Of a stretch of 64,000 nucleotides of DNA, positions 8,427 to 16,646 are shown piece after piece. This DNA comes from Frigoribacterium faeni. GTDB taxonomy: Bacteria; Actinomycetota; Actinomycetes; Actinomycetales; Microbacteriaceae. The stretch spans positions 1-64,000 of the forward strand of contig NZ_BJUV01000013.1 in assembly GCF_007988805.1 (NCBI RefSeq). Direction: 5' to 3'. The position numbers and the translations under genes were made by a program. Numbering within the stretch: position 1 is the stretch's first letter; every line of letters starts with the position of its first letter. Below the pieces are notes generated by a model. The model had not been told where the DNA came from and ran no database searches. It worked only from the letters and a program-made list of their open reading frames with translations.

Positions 8427-9437
8427 GTGTCCGATCACGACGCACCGCAGTCCACGCCCGCCGGCAGCCCGCCCTCCGCCCTCCGCGCCTCCCTCGACGC
8501 CTCGCACCGCCGACGGCGTCGGGGTCTGCTCGCCGGGCTCGGGGTCGTCGTCGCGGCGGCCCTCGTCGGCGGCGGGTTCTGGGCCGGCACCGCGGTCGGC
8601 GGGGCGGACGCCGAGGCCGCGACCGGTGCCGGCGGCGAGCGGATCAGCGTGAAGATAGCCGGCAGCGGCGAGAGCGACCTGCAGGACGCCGTGAAGACGG
8701 TCGCCGCCGAGGAGGGGCTCGACGTCACCTGGGTCAACTTCGACGACTGGACCCTGCCGAACTCGGCGCTGGTCGCAGGCGAGGTCGACGCGAACGCGTT
8801 CCAGCACACGGCGTTCCTCAGCGCGTACAACGTCGCGAACGACACCGACCTGACCCCGGTCTTCTCGACGACGATCACCCAGTGGGGCGTCTTCTCGGCC
8901 ACGCTCGACTCGCTCGACGACATCGGCGAGGGCGCCCGCATCGCGATCCCCGACGACGCGTCGAACGGAGCCCGTGCGCTGTTCATCCTGCAGGCCGCGG
9001 GCCTCATCGAGCTCGGGCCGGACGTCGGGGTGTACCCGACGGTCGACGACGTCACCGAGAACGATCTCGGCCTCGAGTTCGTCCCGATCGGCGCCACGAC
9101 GATCCCCACCCAGTTCGACGATCCGAGCCTCGACGCCGTCGTGGTCGGCACCTCGTACTTCGACCCCTCGCAGGAGATCGACGCCGACGACGCCCTCTAC
9201 CTCGACGACTCCCTGAGCGAGGAGTCGCGGCCCTACGTCAACGCCGTCGTGACCCGTGCCGACGATGCGGACGACGAGGCGTGGGACCTCCTCGCCGACG
9301 CCTACGCCGACCCCCGGGTCGCCGCCGCCCTCGAGGAGGAGTCGTTCGGCAACACCGTGCTGGTCGACGTCTCGGCCGACGACCTCCGCAGCACCCTCGG
9401 CGAGCTCGAGACGGCAGCGCGCGAGCTGAACTCGTGA
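8427..9437 (+). CDS. metQ: MetQ/NlpA-family substrate-binding protein of a Met-type ABC importer
   Basis: 336 residues from GTG 8427, preceded by CAGGAG (spacing about 6). After a basic stretch (SHRRRRR) comes a single hydrophobic segment (about residues 33-55) without a lipobox Cys, so it is probably a membrane-anchored or cleaved exoprotein rather than the usual lipoprotein. The mature domain follows the NlpA pattern: ALVAGEVDANAFQHTAFLS, DASNGARALFILQAAGLI, AVVVGTSYF. The operon metQ-metN-metI is translationally coupled. The substrate may be methionine or another sulfur compound, given the adjacent monooxygenase. Confidence 0.88.
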   Translation: MSDHDAPQSTPAGSPPSALRASLDASHRRRRRGLLAGLGVVVAAALVGGGFWAGTAVGGADAEAATGAGGERISVKIAGSGESDLQDAVKTVAAEEGLDVTWVNFDDWTLPNSALVAGEVDANAFQHTAFLSAYNVANDTDLTPVFSTTITQWGVFSATLDSLDDIGEGARIAIPDDASNGARALFILQAAGLIELGPDVGVYPTVDDVTENDLGLEFVPIGATTIPTQFDDPSLDAVVVGTSYFDPSQEIDADDALYLDDSLSEESRPYVNAVVTRADDADDEAWDLLADAYADPRVAAALEEESFGNTVLVDVSADDLRSTLGELETAARELNS

Positions 9438-10471
9438 CCGCGGCCCCGGTCGTCTCGTTCGAGCACGTCTCGAAGTCGTACACGGTGCAGGGGCGGCGGT
9501 TCGACGCCCTGCACGACGTCAGCCTGGAGGTGCCGCGCGGTCAGATCTTCGGCATCGTCGGCTACTCGGGGGCGGGCAAGTCGACGCTGCTGCGCACCGT
9601 GAACGCCCTCGAGCGCCCGACGAGCGGCCGGGTCGTCGTCGACGGACGGGAGGTGTCGGCGCTGAGGGGCAAGGAGCTCTACGCGGCCCGCCGGCGCATC
9701 GGCATGGTGTTCCAGCAGTTCAACCTGCTCTCGTCGCGCACCGTCTTCGGCAACGTCGCCTACCCCCTCCGGCTCTCGGGCCTCTCCCGCGACGAGACCG
9801 TCGACCGCGTCGAGGAGCTGCTCGACTTCGTCGGTCTCTCGGACAAGGCCCTCGAGCACCCCGCCAAGCTCTCGGGCGGCCAGAAGCAGCGCGTCGGCAT
9901 CGCCCGGGCCCTGGCGAACCGCCCCGACGTGCTCATCTCGGACGAGGCGACCAGCGCCCTCGACCCGCAGACGACGGGCGAGGTGCTCGACCTGCTGCGG
10001 CGGGTCAACGACGAGTACGGCGTGACGATCCTGCTCGTGACGCACGAGATGGACGTCATCCGCGAGCTCGCCGACCGGGTCGCCGTGATGCAGGGCGGCG
10101 AGGTCATCGAGACCGGCTCGGTCTACGACCTCTTCGCCGACCCCCGGCACCCCACGTCGAAGCGGTTCGTCTCGTCGGTGCTGCACCACCAGGCGACCCC
10201 GGGCGCGCTGGACCGCATCCGCGAGGTGCACACCGGACGCATCGTGCGCCTCCACGTGGAGGATCGCGAGTCGAACGATCCGTTCCTGTCGCGCATCGCC
10301 CGGACGCACGGAGTCGACTTCAACGTCGTCTACGGCGGCATCAGCGAACTGCAGTCGCGCCTGTTCGGCGACCTCACCGTCGAGCTGCTCGGCGACGACG
10401 TCTCGGTCGACGCCGCGATCGCCGACCTGCGGCTGACGACCACGGTCACGGAGGTGGCCGCCGGTGCGTGA
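9434..10471 (+). CDS. metN: Met-type ABC importer ATPase with NIL domain
   Basis: 345 residues from GTG 9434, overlapping the metQ stop (GTGA). Walker A GYSGAGKST (about 40-48), Q-loop VFQQFNLLSSRTV, signature LSGGQKQRVGIARAL and Walker B VLISDEATSALD, with the Met-family pattern throughout. The C-terminal 80 residues form a NIL/ACT-like ligand-sensing domain (IVRLHVEDRE ... LFGDLTVELLGD) that in E. coli MetN binds methionine and inhibits transport. The stop overlaps the permease start. Confidence 0.95.
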   Translation: MTAAPVVSFEHVSKSYTVQGRRFDALHDVSLEVPRGQIFGIVGYSGAGKSTLLRTVNALERPTSGRVVVDGREVSALRGKELYAARRRIGMVFQQFNLLSSRTVFGNVAYPLRLSGLSRDETVDRVEELLDFVGLSDKALEHPAKLSGGQKQRVGIARALANRPDVLISDEATSALDPQTTGEVLDLLRRVNDEYGVTILLVTHEMDVIRELADRVAVMQGGEVIETGSVYDLFADPRHPTSKRFVSSVLHHQATPGALDRIREVHTGRIVRLHVEDRESNDPFLSRIARTHGVDFNVVYGGISELQSRLFGDLTVELLGDDVSVDAAIADLRLTTTVTEVAAGA

Positions 10472-11138
10472 CATCGAACCCGCCGTGCTGCTGCCCAAGA
10501 TCGGGACGGCGCTGCTGCAGACCCTGCAGATGGTGACCGTCTCGTTCGTGCTCGCGACGGTGCTCGGCATCGTGCTGGGGCTCGTGCTCTACTCGACCCG
10601 GCGCGGCAACCTGCTGCAGAACGCCGTCGTCTTCACGACGCTCAACGCCGTCATCAACGTGATCCGCCCGATCCCGTTCATCATCCTGATCGTCGCGATC
10701 TCGCCGCTGACCCGGGTCGTCATCGGCACGAGCATCGGCACGAACGCGGCCATCTTCGCCCTGACGATCGTGGCGACGTTCTCGATCGCCCGCATCGCGG
10801 AGACGAACCTCGTCGCGGTCGATCGCGGCTCGGTCGAGGCCGGGGCGGCCATGGGCGCCTCGCCGATCCGGGTGCTCGCGACGATCGTCGTCCCGGAGGC
10901 GCTCGGCCCGCTCGTGCTCGGGCTCACCTACATCTTCGTGGCCCTCGTCGACGCGACCGCCGTCGCCGGCCTGGTCGGGGGCGGCGGGCTGGGGAACCTC
11001 GCCATCACCTACGGCTACCAGCGCTTCGACACGTTCGTCATGGTGACGGTGATCGTGCTGATCATCGTGCTCGTGCAGGTGGCGCAGCTGCTCGGCAACC
11101 TCGTGGCGCGGAGGGTGCTGCACGAGACGCCGGCGTGA
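10464..11138 (+). CDS. metI: Met-type ABC importer permease
   Basis: 224 residues from GTG 10464, overlapping metN by 8 bp. About five membrane helices; the EAA loop is EAGAAMGASPIRVLATIVVP, typical of MetI. It completes a three-gene importer and is followed by a strong hairpin terminator facing the convergent MFS gene. Confidence 0.95.
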   Translation: MRDIEPAVLLPKIGTALLQTLQMVTVSFVLATVLGIVLGLVLYSTRRGNLLQNAVVFTTLNAVINVIRPIPFIILIVAISPLTRVVIGTSIGTNAAIFALTIVATFSIARIAETNLVAVDRGSVEAGAAMGASPIRVLATIVVPEALGPLVLGLTYIFVALVDATAVAGLVGGGGLGNLAITYGYQRFDTFVMVTVIVLIIVLVQVAQLLGNLVARRVLHETPA

Positions 11139-11167
11139 GGCTCGGCGGGCGCGCGGCGGAGTCGAGG

Positions 11168-11199
11168 AGGCGCGGTGCCGGAGGTCCCGCACCGCGCCT
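11168..11199. terminator. Bidirectional hairpin terminator between metI and the MFS gene
   Basis: Perfect 11-bp arms AGGCGCGGTGC (11168-11178) and GCACCGCGCCT (11189-11199) with a 10-base loop. The left arm lies in a copy of the dispersed GAGGAGGCGCGG motif (11164-11175). Location between convergent 3' ends supports termination. Confidence 0.75.
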
Positions 11200-11202
11200 T
11201 GC

Positions 11203-12597
11203 TCAGGTCCCGCGCTCCTGGATCACGGTGGTGGCCGCGGCGGCCTCGGCCTCCTCCGCGGCGCGTGCCCGGGCGGCCGCGCGCCCGGCGGCGTCGCCGT
11301 CGTGCTGCAGGGTGAAGTGGAACCGCCCCGCACCCACGACCGGCAGCGCGCCGGTCGCCGCGGCGGGTTCGTCGGGCAGCACCCGGTGCACGCGGAGATG
11401 CCGTCCGCGCACCAGCCAGACGACCGCGACGCCGGCGGCGACGAACCCCGAGGCGGCCGCGACCCCGATCGCCCAGCGCGGCCCGGCGACGTTCGCCACC
11501 CAGCCGACCACCGGAGCCCCGAGGGGCGTCCCGCCGGTGAAGACGGCCATGTAGAGCGCCATCACGCGTCCGCGCATCCGCGGCGCCGTCGTCAGCTGCA
11601 CGGTCGCGTTGGCGGTGGTCATCAGCGTGATCGACGACAGGCCGACGGTGACGAGCACCGCGGCGAAGCTCCAGTACGACGGCATCAGCGCCGAGACGAG
11701 ACAGGTCACGCCGAAGGCGAACGCCGCCGCGACGAGCACCCGCCAGCGCGGCTGCTCGCGACGCGCCGAGAGCAGCGCGCCGACCAGCGAGCCCACCGCG
11801 ATGCACGACGACAGCAGTCCGAACCCGCTGGCGTCGGTGCCGAACTCGACGCTCGCCATCGTCGAGGTGAAGATGGCGAAGTTGAGACCGAAGGTGCCGA
11901 TCACGAACACCATCACGAAGACGACCACGAGGTCGGGTCGCTCGCGCACGTAGCGGAACCCCTCCCGGATCTGCCCCTTCGCGCGGGAGACCGCGGGCTT
12001 GAGCTGCAGCTGCGCGACGCGGATGAACCGCAGCGACAGCAGCACGGCGGCGAACGATCCGGCGTTGATCAGGAACACCCAGCCGGTGCCGATCGTCGCG
12101 ATCAGCACGCCCGCGACGGCCGGTCCGATCAGGCGGGCGCCGTTGAACGACGCCGAGTTCAGGCTGACCGCGTTCGTCAGGTGGCCGGGAGGCACGAGCT
12201 CGGACACGAAGCTCTGCCGCACCGGGGCGTCGATCGCGGCGGCCACGCCGAGCAGCAGCGCGAAGACGTAGACCATCCAGAGCTGCACGCTGTCGGTCAG
12301 CACGAGCAGGCCGAGCGCCAGGCCGAGCAGCCCCATGCTCAGCTGGGTCACCATCAGCAGGCGGCGGCGGTCGAAGCGGTCGGCGATCAGGCCGGTGATC
12401 GGCACCATCAGGATCGGCGGAGCGAACTGCAGGGCCATCGTGATGCCGAGCGCGGTGGCGTCGTTGTCGGTCAGGTCGGTCAGCACGAGCCAGTCCTGGG
12501 CGGTGCGCTGCATCCAGGTGCCGATGTTCGACACGAGGGCGCCGGCGAACCACAGGCGGTAGTTGAACAGCGAGAGGCTGCGGAACATCGCGCTCAC
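11203..12597 (-). CDS. MFS transporter, EntS/drug-exporter type
   Basis: 464 residues, about 12 hydrophobic segments. Motif A-like GLIADRFDRRRLL sits in the loop after helix 2, and the arrangement resembles the EntS/multidrug exporter group (NYRLWFAGALVSNIGTWMQR at the start). GTG 12597 overlaps the MarR stop (GTGA); ATG 12588 three codons in is an alternative start. It forms an operon with the upstream MarR gene, so export of a toxic compound or siderophore under MarR repression is inferred. Confidence 0.9.
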   Translation of the reverse strand: MSAMFRSLSLFNYRLWFAGALVSNIGTWMQRTAQDWLVLTDLTDNDATALGITMALQFAPPILMVPITGLIADRFDRRRLLMVTQLSMGLLGLALGLLVLTDSVQLWMVYVFALLLGVAAAIDAPVRQSFVSELVPPGHLTNAVSLNSASFNGARLIGPAVAGVLIATIGTGWVFLINAGSFAAVLLSLRFIRVAQLQLKPAVSRAKGQIREGFRYVRERPDLVVVFVMVFVIGTFGLNFAIFTSTMASVEFGTDASGFGLLSSCIAVGSLVGALLSARREQPRWRVLVAAAFAFGVTCLVSALMPSYWSFAAVLVTVGLSSITLMTTANATVQLTTAPRMRGRVMALYMAVFTGGTPLGAPVVGWVANVAGPRWAIGVAAASGFVAAGVAVVWLVRGRHLRVHRVLPDEPAAATGALPVVGAGRFHFTLQHDGDAAGRAAARARAAEEAEAAAATTVIQERGT

Positions 12598-13055
12598 GAG
12601 ACGGTGAGCTTGCGCAGGATCTCGGTCGCGTCGGCCAGGGTCCGTCGCTCGTCCGGGGTCAACGACGACAGACGCGGCATCAGCCAGGCGTCGCGGCGTC
12701 GGCGCGTCTCGAACACGAACGCGGCGCCCGCCTCGGTCGTCTCGAGCACGACCCGGCGCTTGTCGGCCTCGTCGACGGTGCGGCGCAGCATGCCCGCGTC
12801 GACGAGCTTGCCGACCGTGCGGTTCATCGACGGGGGAGTGACGCCCTCGTGCGTCGTGAGCGCCCCGATGGTCAGCGGCTGGTTCTGCATGACGTAGCCG
12901 AGGGCGGCCATCTGCGCGTCGCTCACGTCGGCGTCGGCCTTCTGCTGGCGCAGGCGCCGGGCGAGCCGGAGCACGGCGCCGCGCAGGTCGGTCGCGAGGT
13001 GGGCGTGGGGGATCGCCCGGGTCGGGGCGGTGGCGGGAGGCGCGGTGTCGGTCAT
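12594..13055 (-). CDS. MarR-family transcriptional regulator
   Basis: 153 residues. Winged-helix pattern: QMAALGYVMQNQPLTIGAL, recognition region PPSMNRTVGKLVDAGMLRR, wing DEADKRRVVLETTEAG. First gene of a two-gene operon with the MFS exporter, overlapping it by 4 bp. Palindromes just upstream (13068-13095) are its probable autoregulatory operator. The ligand is unknown. Confidence 0.93.
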   Translation of the reverse strand: MTDTAPPATAPTRAIPHAHLATDLRGAVLRLARRLRQQKADADVSDAQMAALGYVMQNQPLTIGALTTHEGVTPPSMNRTVGKLVDAGMLRRTVDEADKRRVVLETTEAGAAFVFETRRRRDAWLMPRLSSLTPDERRTLADATEILRKLTVS

Positions 13056-13067
13056 CGAGGAGCCATG

Positions 13068-13095
13068 CTAATCGTTTAGCTCGCCTAAGTAAACG
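13068..13095. promoter_or_regulatory. Candidate MarR operator
   Basis: An A/T-rich patch with nested inverted repeats: GCTAA/TTAGC (13068-13072, 13076-13080) and CGTTTA/TAAACG (13073-13078, 13090-13095). It begins 12 bp upstream of the marR start, in the range for repression. It may also influence the divergent alkaline phosphatase gene. Confidence 0.6.
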
Positions 13096-13260
13096 CTTTC
13101 ATGCGCGACGTGCATCCCTGCGGGCCGTGCACCCCGTTCCGCGGTCCGACACCTGGCAGACACCGGACGGCCACGCGGCGTTTCCCGGTGCCCGGTCGAC
13201 TGTGCGGGTCCCCCGATCAGGGGTGAACCGGCACCATCGATCACCTGGAGCAGGAACACA

Positions 13261-15216
13261 GTGACCACCAGCATCCGCCGCCGTCGCGCGGCACTCACCA
13301 CGGGGGCGGTCGCGATCGCCGCCTCCCTGGCTCTCGCCCCCACCGTCGCCTCGGCGGCGACGCCGGCCGACGTCGCGCAGAACGGCGGCGCCGCCCGCAG
13401 CATCGACGACAGCACGCAGGTGCTGCTCGACTCGGTCGACGGCGGTCCGGCCAAGAACGTCATCCTCCTGATCGGCGACGGCATGGGCGACTCCGAGATC
13501 ACCTCGGCCCGCAACTACGCCTACGGCGCCGGCGGACAGCTGCCCGGCATCGACGCGCTGCCCCTGACCGGGCAGTACACGACCTACTCGCTCTACAAGG
13601 ACGGCCCGAACAAGGGCAAGCCCGACTACGTGCCCGACTCGGCCGCCACCGGCTCGGCCTGGGCGACCGGCACGAAGACCTACGACAACGCCATCTCGGT
13701 CGACGTCGACGGCGTCCCGCAGGACACCCTGCTCGAGATCGCCAAGGCGAACGGCAAGAAGACGGGCAACGTCTCGACGGCCGAGCTCCAGGACGCGACC
13801 CCCGCCGTGCAGTCCGCTCACGTCGCCGCGCGCAGCTGCTACGGCCCCGACACGGTCACGCAGTGCGGGGCCGACGCCCTCGACCAGGGCGGGCTCGGCT
13901 CGATCAGCGAGCAGATCATCGGCACGCGCGCCGACCTCACCCTCGGAGGAGGCGCGGCGTCGTTCGAGCAGACTGCCCGCGCCGGTCAGTGGCAGGGCGA
14001 GAGCCTCTTCGACCAGGCCGCCGACCGCGGCTACCAGGTCGTCCGCGACGCGGCCGGCCTCGACGCCCTGGCGTCCGCCGACCAGAGCGAGCCGGTGCTC
14101 GGCACGTTCACCGACGGCAACTTCCCGACGCGCTTCGCGGCGACGACGGCGACCGTCGGCGGCGCCGACCTGGCCCCGCAGACCTGCCAGCCGAACCCCG
14201 ACCGCCTCTCGACCGACCTCTCGCTGCGCTCGCTCACCGAGAAGTCGATCGACCTGCTCGACGACGACAACGGGTTCTTCCTGCAGGTCGAAGGCGCCTC
14301 CATCGACAAGCGCGACCACAGCGCGGACGCCTGCGGTCAGATCGGCGAGGTGCTCGACCTCGACGAGGCCGTGCAGGCCGCGCTGGACTTCGCGAAGGCC
14401 GACGGCGACACCATGGTGATCGTGACGGCCGACCACGCCCACACGAGCCAGATCGTCGACTCGACGCCGCCCGCCACGCTCAGCACCGCGCTGACCACGG
14501 TGGACGGCACCACGATGAAGATCGCCTACGGCACGGCCGCGGCCGGCGGCTCGCAGCAGCACACCGGCTCGCAGCTGCGCGTCGCGGGCTACGGTCCGGG
14601 GGCCGCGAACGTCGTCGGACTGATCGATCAGACCGACAACTTCTTCACCATCGCGAACGCCCTCCAGCTCGACCGCGACCTCGACGGACTGAGCTCCGAC
14701 GCGACCCTCTCGGCCCCGTCCGAGGTCGCCCCCGAGGCGGAGTTCGACGTGACGGCCTCGGGTCTCGCGGGTGACCGCCAGGTCTCGGCCGTGCTCGACG
14801 CCGACGGCGCCGCGGCTGCGGTCGACCTCGGTCCGGTCGACGTGATCGACGGCGTCGCGACGGTCACGGTGCAGGCTCCGGCCGAGCCCGGACCGTTCAC
14901 GGTCACGTTGACCGGTGCGCAGTCGGGCGTCGAGCTCGTCGCGCCGGTCTCGGTGGTCGAGGGCGCCGTCGTCCCGGCGCCGACGACCAGCCCGGTGCCC
15001 GTCGACCCGTCGGCGGACCCGACGACACCCGCGGGCGCCCTGCCCGGGGGCGGTGACGCCGCCGGCGGCACCGGCTCGGGCCCCCTGGCCTTCACCGGTT
15101 CGGAGGCGCTGCCCGCGCTGGCCCTCGCGCTGATGCTCGTCGCCTCGGGCGCCGTGCTCGTGCTGCGTCGCCGGCGTCGGCTCGTCGCGACGGGTGAGCT
15201 GGGCTCGCAGCTCTGA
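13261..15216 (+). CDS. phoA: Secreted, sortase-anchored alkaline phosphatase
   Basis: 651 residues from GTG, preceded by CAGGAACACA. Signal peptide with basic start and cleavage near ASA-ATP (about residue 33). PhoA-type metal and catalytic motifs: IGDGMGDSE, nucleophile Ser in [35 protein letters not shown] and [10 protein letters not shown]. After about residue 470 there is an Ig-like domain, a Pro/Thr linker, then LAFTG (about 609) with a hydrophobic helix and RRRRR tail, i.e. a class-E-like sortase signal. It therefore probably stays on the cell wall and releases phosphate from esters. Followed by a strong terminator. Confidence 0.95.
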   Translation: MTTSIRRRRAALTTGAVAIAASLALAPTVASAATPADVAQNGGAARSIDDSTQVLLDSVDGGPAKNVILLIGDGMGDSEITSARNYAYGAGGQLPGIDALPLTGQYTTYSLYKDGPNKGKPDYVPDSAATGSAWATGTKTYDNAISVDVDGVPQDTLLEIAKANGKKTGNVSTAELQDATPAVQSAHVAARSCYGPDTVTQCGADALDQGGLGSISEQIIGTRADLTLGGGAASFEQTARAGQWQGESLFDQAADRGYQVVRDAAGLDALASADQSEPVLGTFTDGNFPTRFAATTATVGGADLAPQTCQPNPDRLSTDLSLRSLTEKSIDLLDDDNGFFLQVEGASIDKRDHSADACGQIGEVLDLDEAVQAALDFAKADGDTMVIVTADHAHTSQIVDSTPPATLSTALTTVDGTTMKIAYGTAAAGGSQQHTGSQLRVAGYGPGAANVVGLIDQTDNFFTIANALQLDRDLDGLSSDATLSAPSEVAPEAEFDVTASGLAGDRQVSAVLDADGAAAAVDLGPVDVIDGVATVTVQAPAEPGPFTVTLTGAQSGVELVAPVSVVEGAVVPAPTTSPVPVDPSADPTTPAGALPGGGDAAGGTGSGPLAFTGSEALPALALALMLVASGAVLVLRRRRRLVATGELGSQL

Positions 15217-15238
15217 CTCACACGTGACGCACCCTGAG

Positions 15239-15276
15239 GGGGCGAGACGCCGGGCGATCCGCCGGTGTCTCGCCCC
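15239..15276. terminator. Terminator of the alkaline phosphatase gene
   Basis: Arms GGGGCGAGAC (15239-15248) and GTCTCGCCCC (15267-15276), extended inward through one G-U pair and four more G-C pairs, begin 23 bp after the stop codon. Confidence 0.75.
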
Positions 15277-15286
15277 TTCGGGCGTC

Positions 15287-15355
15287 GGGGGGTGCGGGGC
15301 TCGGGACTCGGGGTGCGGGGTGCGGGGCTCGGGGTGCGGGGTGCGGGGCTCGGGG
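15287..15355 (+). repeat. 7-bp periodic GGGG array, strong G-quadruplex candidate
   Basis: Seven GGGG tracts at 15310, 15317, 15324, 15331, 15338, 15345 and 15352 are each separated by exactly three bases (TGC or CTC). Further G-runs lie at 15287-15292 and 15296-15299. The array lies between the 3' ends of two convergent genes, after the terminator. Confidence 0.85.
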
Positions 15356-15379
15356 TGCAGGGCTCGGGCCCCGGGGCGA

Positions 15380-16093
15380 CTACTCGCGGCCGAGGCGGCC
15401 GATCAAGCTGGTGTCGAGGGCATCGAGCAGCGCGGCGACGTCGTCGTAGACCTCCTCGGCGCCGGCCTCGAGCAGCTCGTCGCGCGAGAAGCCGCCGCTC
15501 AGCACGCCGATGCAGCGGACGTCCGCGCGGTGCGCCGCCATGACGTCGAACACGGCGTCGCCGACCATGACCGCCCGTGCCGCCGGGACGCCGGCCCTCT
15601 CGAGGGCCACCTCGACGATGCCCGGGTCGGGTTTGGCGGTCTCGACGTCCTCGCTCGAGGTGACGGCCCAGAGGGCGTCCTCGACGTCGAGCAGGCCACG
15701 GAGCGCCGCCAGCTCGTTCTCGGGCGCGCTCGTCGCCAGCACCACGGAGTGCCCGCGACCGGCGAGCTCGGCGAGCAGGTCGGTTGCGCGGGCGAGCACG
15801 TGCAGGTCGCCGTCGTCGCCGAGGTGCTCGTCGTAGAAGCGCGTGTGCGCCTCCTTGGCCCGCTCGACGAGATCATCGGGGACGTCCTCGCCGAGGAGGC
15901 CGGCGATGAGCAGCGACGAGTCCTTGCCGATGGAGCGGTGGATCCGCCAGCTGTCGACCGGGTGCCCGACCTCGACGAAGGCCCGCGACCAGGCGTCGAC
16001 GTGGGCGTAGTTCGAGTCGACGAGCGTGCCGTCGATGTCGAAGAACACGGCGGTGGAGGGGGTGGCCGGCGAGTCGTCCGGGGAAGAGGTCAT
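15380..16093 (-). CDS. HAD-superfamily hydrolase (beta-phosphoglucomutase/phosphatase subclass)
   Basis: 237 residues. All four HAD motifs are visible: FFDIDGTLVDSN (nucleophile and acid/base Asp), LATSAPENE, KPDPGI with Lys, and MVGDAVFDVMAA. A cap domain lies between motifs 1 and 2 (about 25-95), as in subclass I phosphatases. The substrate cannot be named. Convergent with the phosphatase gene; its start region adjoins a repeat-rich intergenic segment. Confidence 0.92.
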   Translation of the reverse strand: MTSSPDDSPATPSTAVFFDIDGTLVDSNYAHVDAWSRAFVEVGHPVDSWRIHRSIGKDSSLLIAGLLGEDVPDDLVERAKEAHTRFYDEHLGDDGDLHVLARATDLLAELAGRGHSVVLATSAPENELAALRGLLDVEDALWAVTSSEDVETAKPDPGIVEVALERAGVPAARAVMVGDAVFDVMAAHRADVRCIGVLSGGFSRDELLEAGAEEVYDDVAALLDALDTSLIGRLGRE

Positions 16094-16200
16094 CGGATCA
16101 CCCTGGACCCTCTCCGCCTGCGCCGCCCACGCCGCCCCTCGCGGGCCGCGCCCGCCTCGAAGCCGTGCGGGCGGGTCCCGTTCATCGTGGGCGGGTCAGC
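16094..16200. other. Intergenic segment before the 20-bp array
   Basis: GC-rich sequence upstream of the HAD gene. No coding frame was trusted and no promoter was recognised. Confidence 0.3.
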
Positions 16201-16340
16201 GCTCACCCGCCGCATATGCACCGAACCCGCCAGGCGTGCTCCGAACCCGCCGGGCGTGCTCCGAACCCGCCGGGCATGCTGCGAACCCGCCGCGCGTGCA
16301 TCGAACCCGCCGCGCGTGCACCGAACCCGCCGGGCGTGAG
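16201..16340. repeat. 20-bp tandem repeat, seven units
   Basis: Units of exactly 20 bp begin at 16201 (degenerate), 16221, 16241, 16261, 16281, 16301 and 16321; consensus CCGAACCCGCCGGGCGTGCT. They lie in the gap between the HAD gene and the beta-galactosidase operon. There are no spacers, so this is not CRISPR. The regular period of about two helical turns could phase a binding protein. Confidence 0.9.
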
Positions 16341-16390
16341 CGGGGCGCGCCGCGCGGCGGGGGGAGCGAAAACCGGCTGACGCTCGATAT

Positions 16391-16402
16391 GTGGTGCACC
16401 AC
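16391..16402. promoter_or_regulatory. 12-bp perfect palindrome upstream of the GH42 operon
   Basis: GTGGTGCACCAC is fully self-complementary. It lies just upstream of a possible TTGCAT (16413-16418) / TTAGCG (16435-16440) promoter with 16-bp spacing. Candidate activator or repressor site. Confidence 0.4.
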
Positions 16403-16461
16403 GACAAATTGCTTGCATCGGCGACGAGCGTCGGTTAGCGTCGGACCACGAACCGAGTGTC

Positions 16462-16471
16462 GAAGCGCTTC
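16462..16471. promoter_or_regulatory. LacI-family operator 1
   Basis: GAAGCGCTTC is a perfect palindrome with the central CG typical of LacI/GalR operators, 172 bp before the beta-galactosidase start. Confidence 0.65.
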
Positions 16472-16526
16472 CGCAGTCGTGACGCACCCGAGTTCGAACG
16501 GCTCCCGAGGCCATCCGTCGTCACCA

Positions 16527-16540
16527 TCGAAGCGTTTCGA
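16527..16540. promoter_or_regulatory. LacI-family operator 2
   Basis: TCGAAGCGTTTCGA is a near-perfect palindrome around CG, 65 bp downstream of the first operator. A pair of sites suggests repression of the GH42/ABC operon by a LacI protein encoded elsewhere. Confidence 0.6.
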
Positions 16541-16586
16541 CAGCCCCTCCCCGATCCACCCGACGTCCCCGCCCGAAAGGCCACCC

Positions 16587-16646
16587 GTGTCGACGATGAC
16601 ATCCCCGTTCGAGTCCGCCACCCCGCGAGGGGAAGGTCGGCGATGA
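16587..16646 (+). CDS. Possible 19-residue leader peptide coupled to beta-galactosidase
   Basis: GTG 16587, preceded by GAAAGG at a spacing of six, runs 19 codons and ends in a TGA that overlaps the beta-galactosidase ATG (ATGA). The peptide (MSTMTSPFESATPRGEGRR) has no recognisable domain. It could be a translational-coupling leader or chance. Confidence 0.35.
   Translation: MSTMTSPFESATPRGEGRR

Noticed and set aside
16201-16340. CRISPR-like array
   Set aside because: Repeats are contiguous with no unique spacers, and no cas gene is present; the same reasoning excludes the arrays at 25380, 28063 and 31215.
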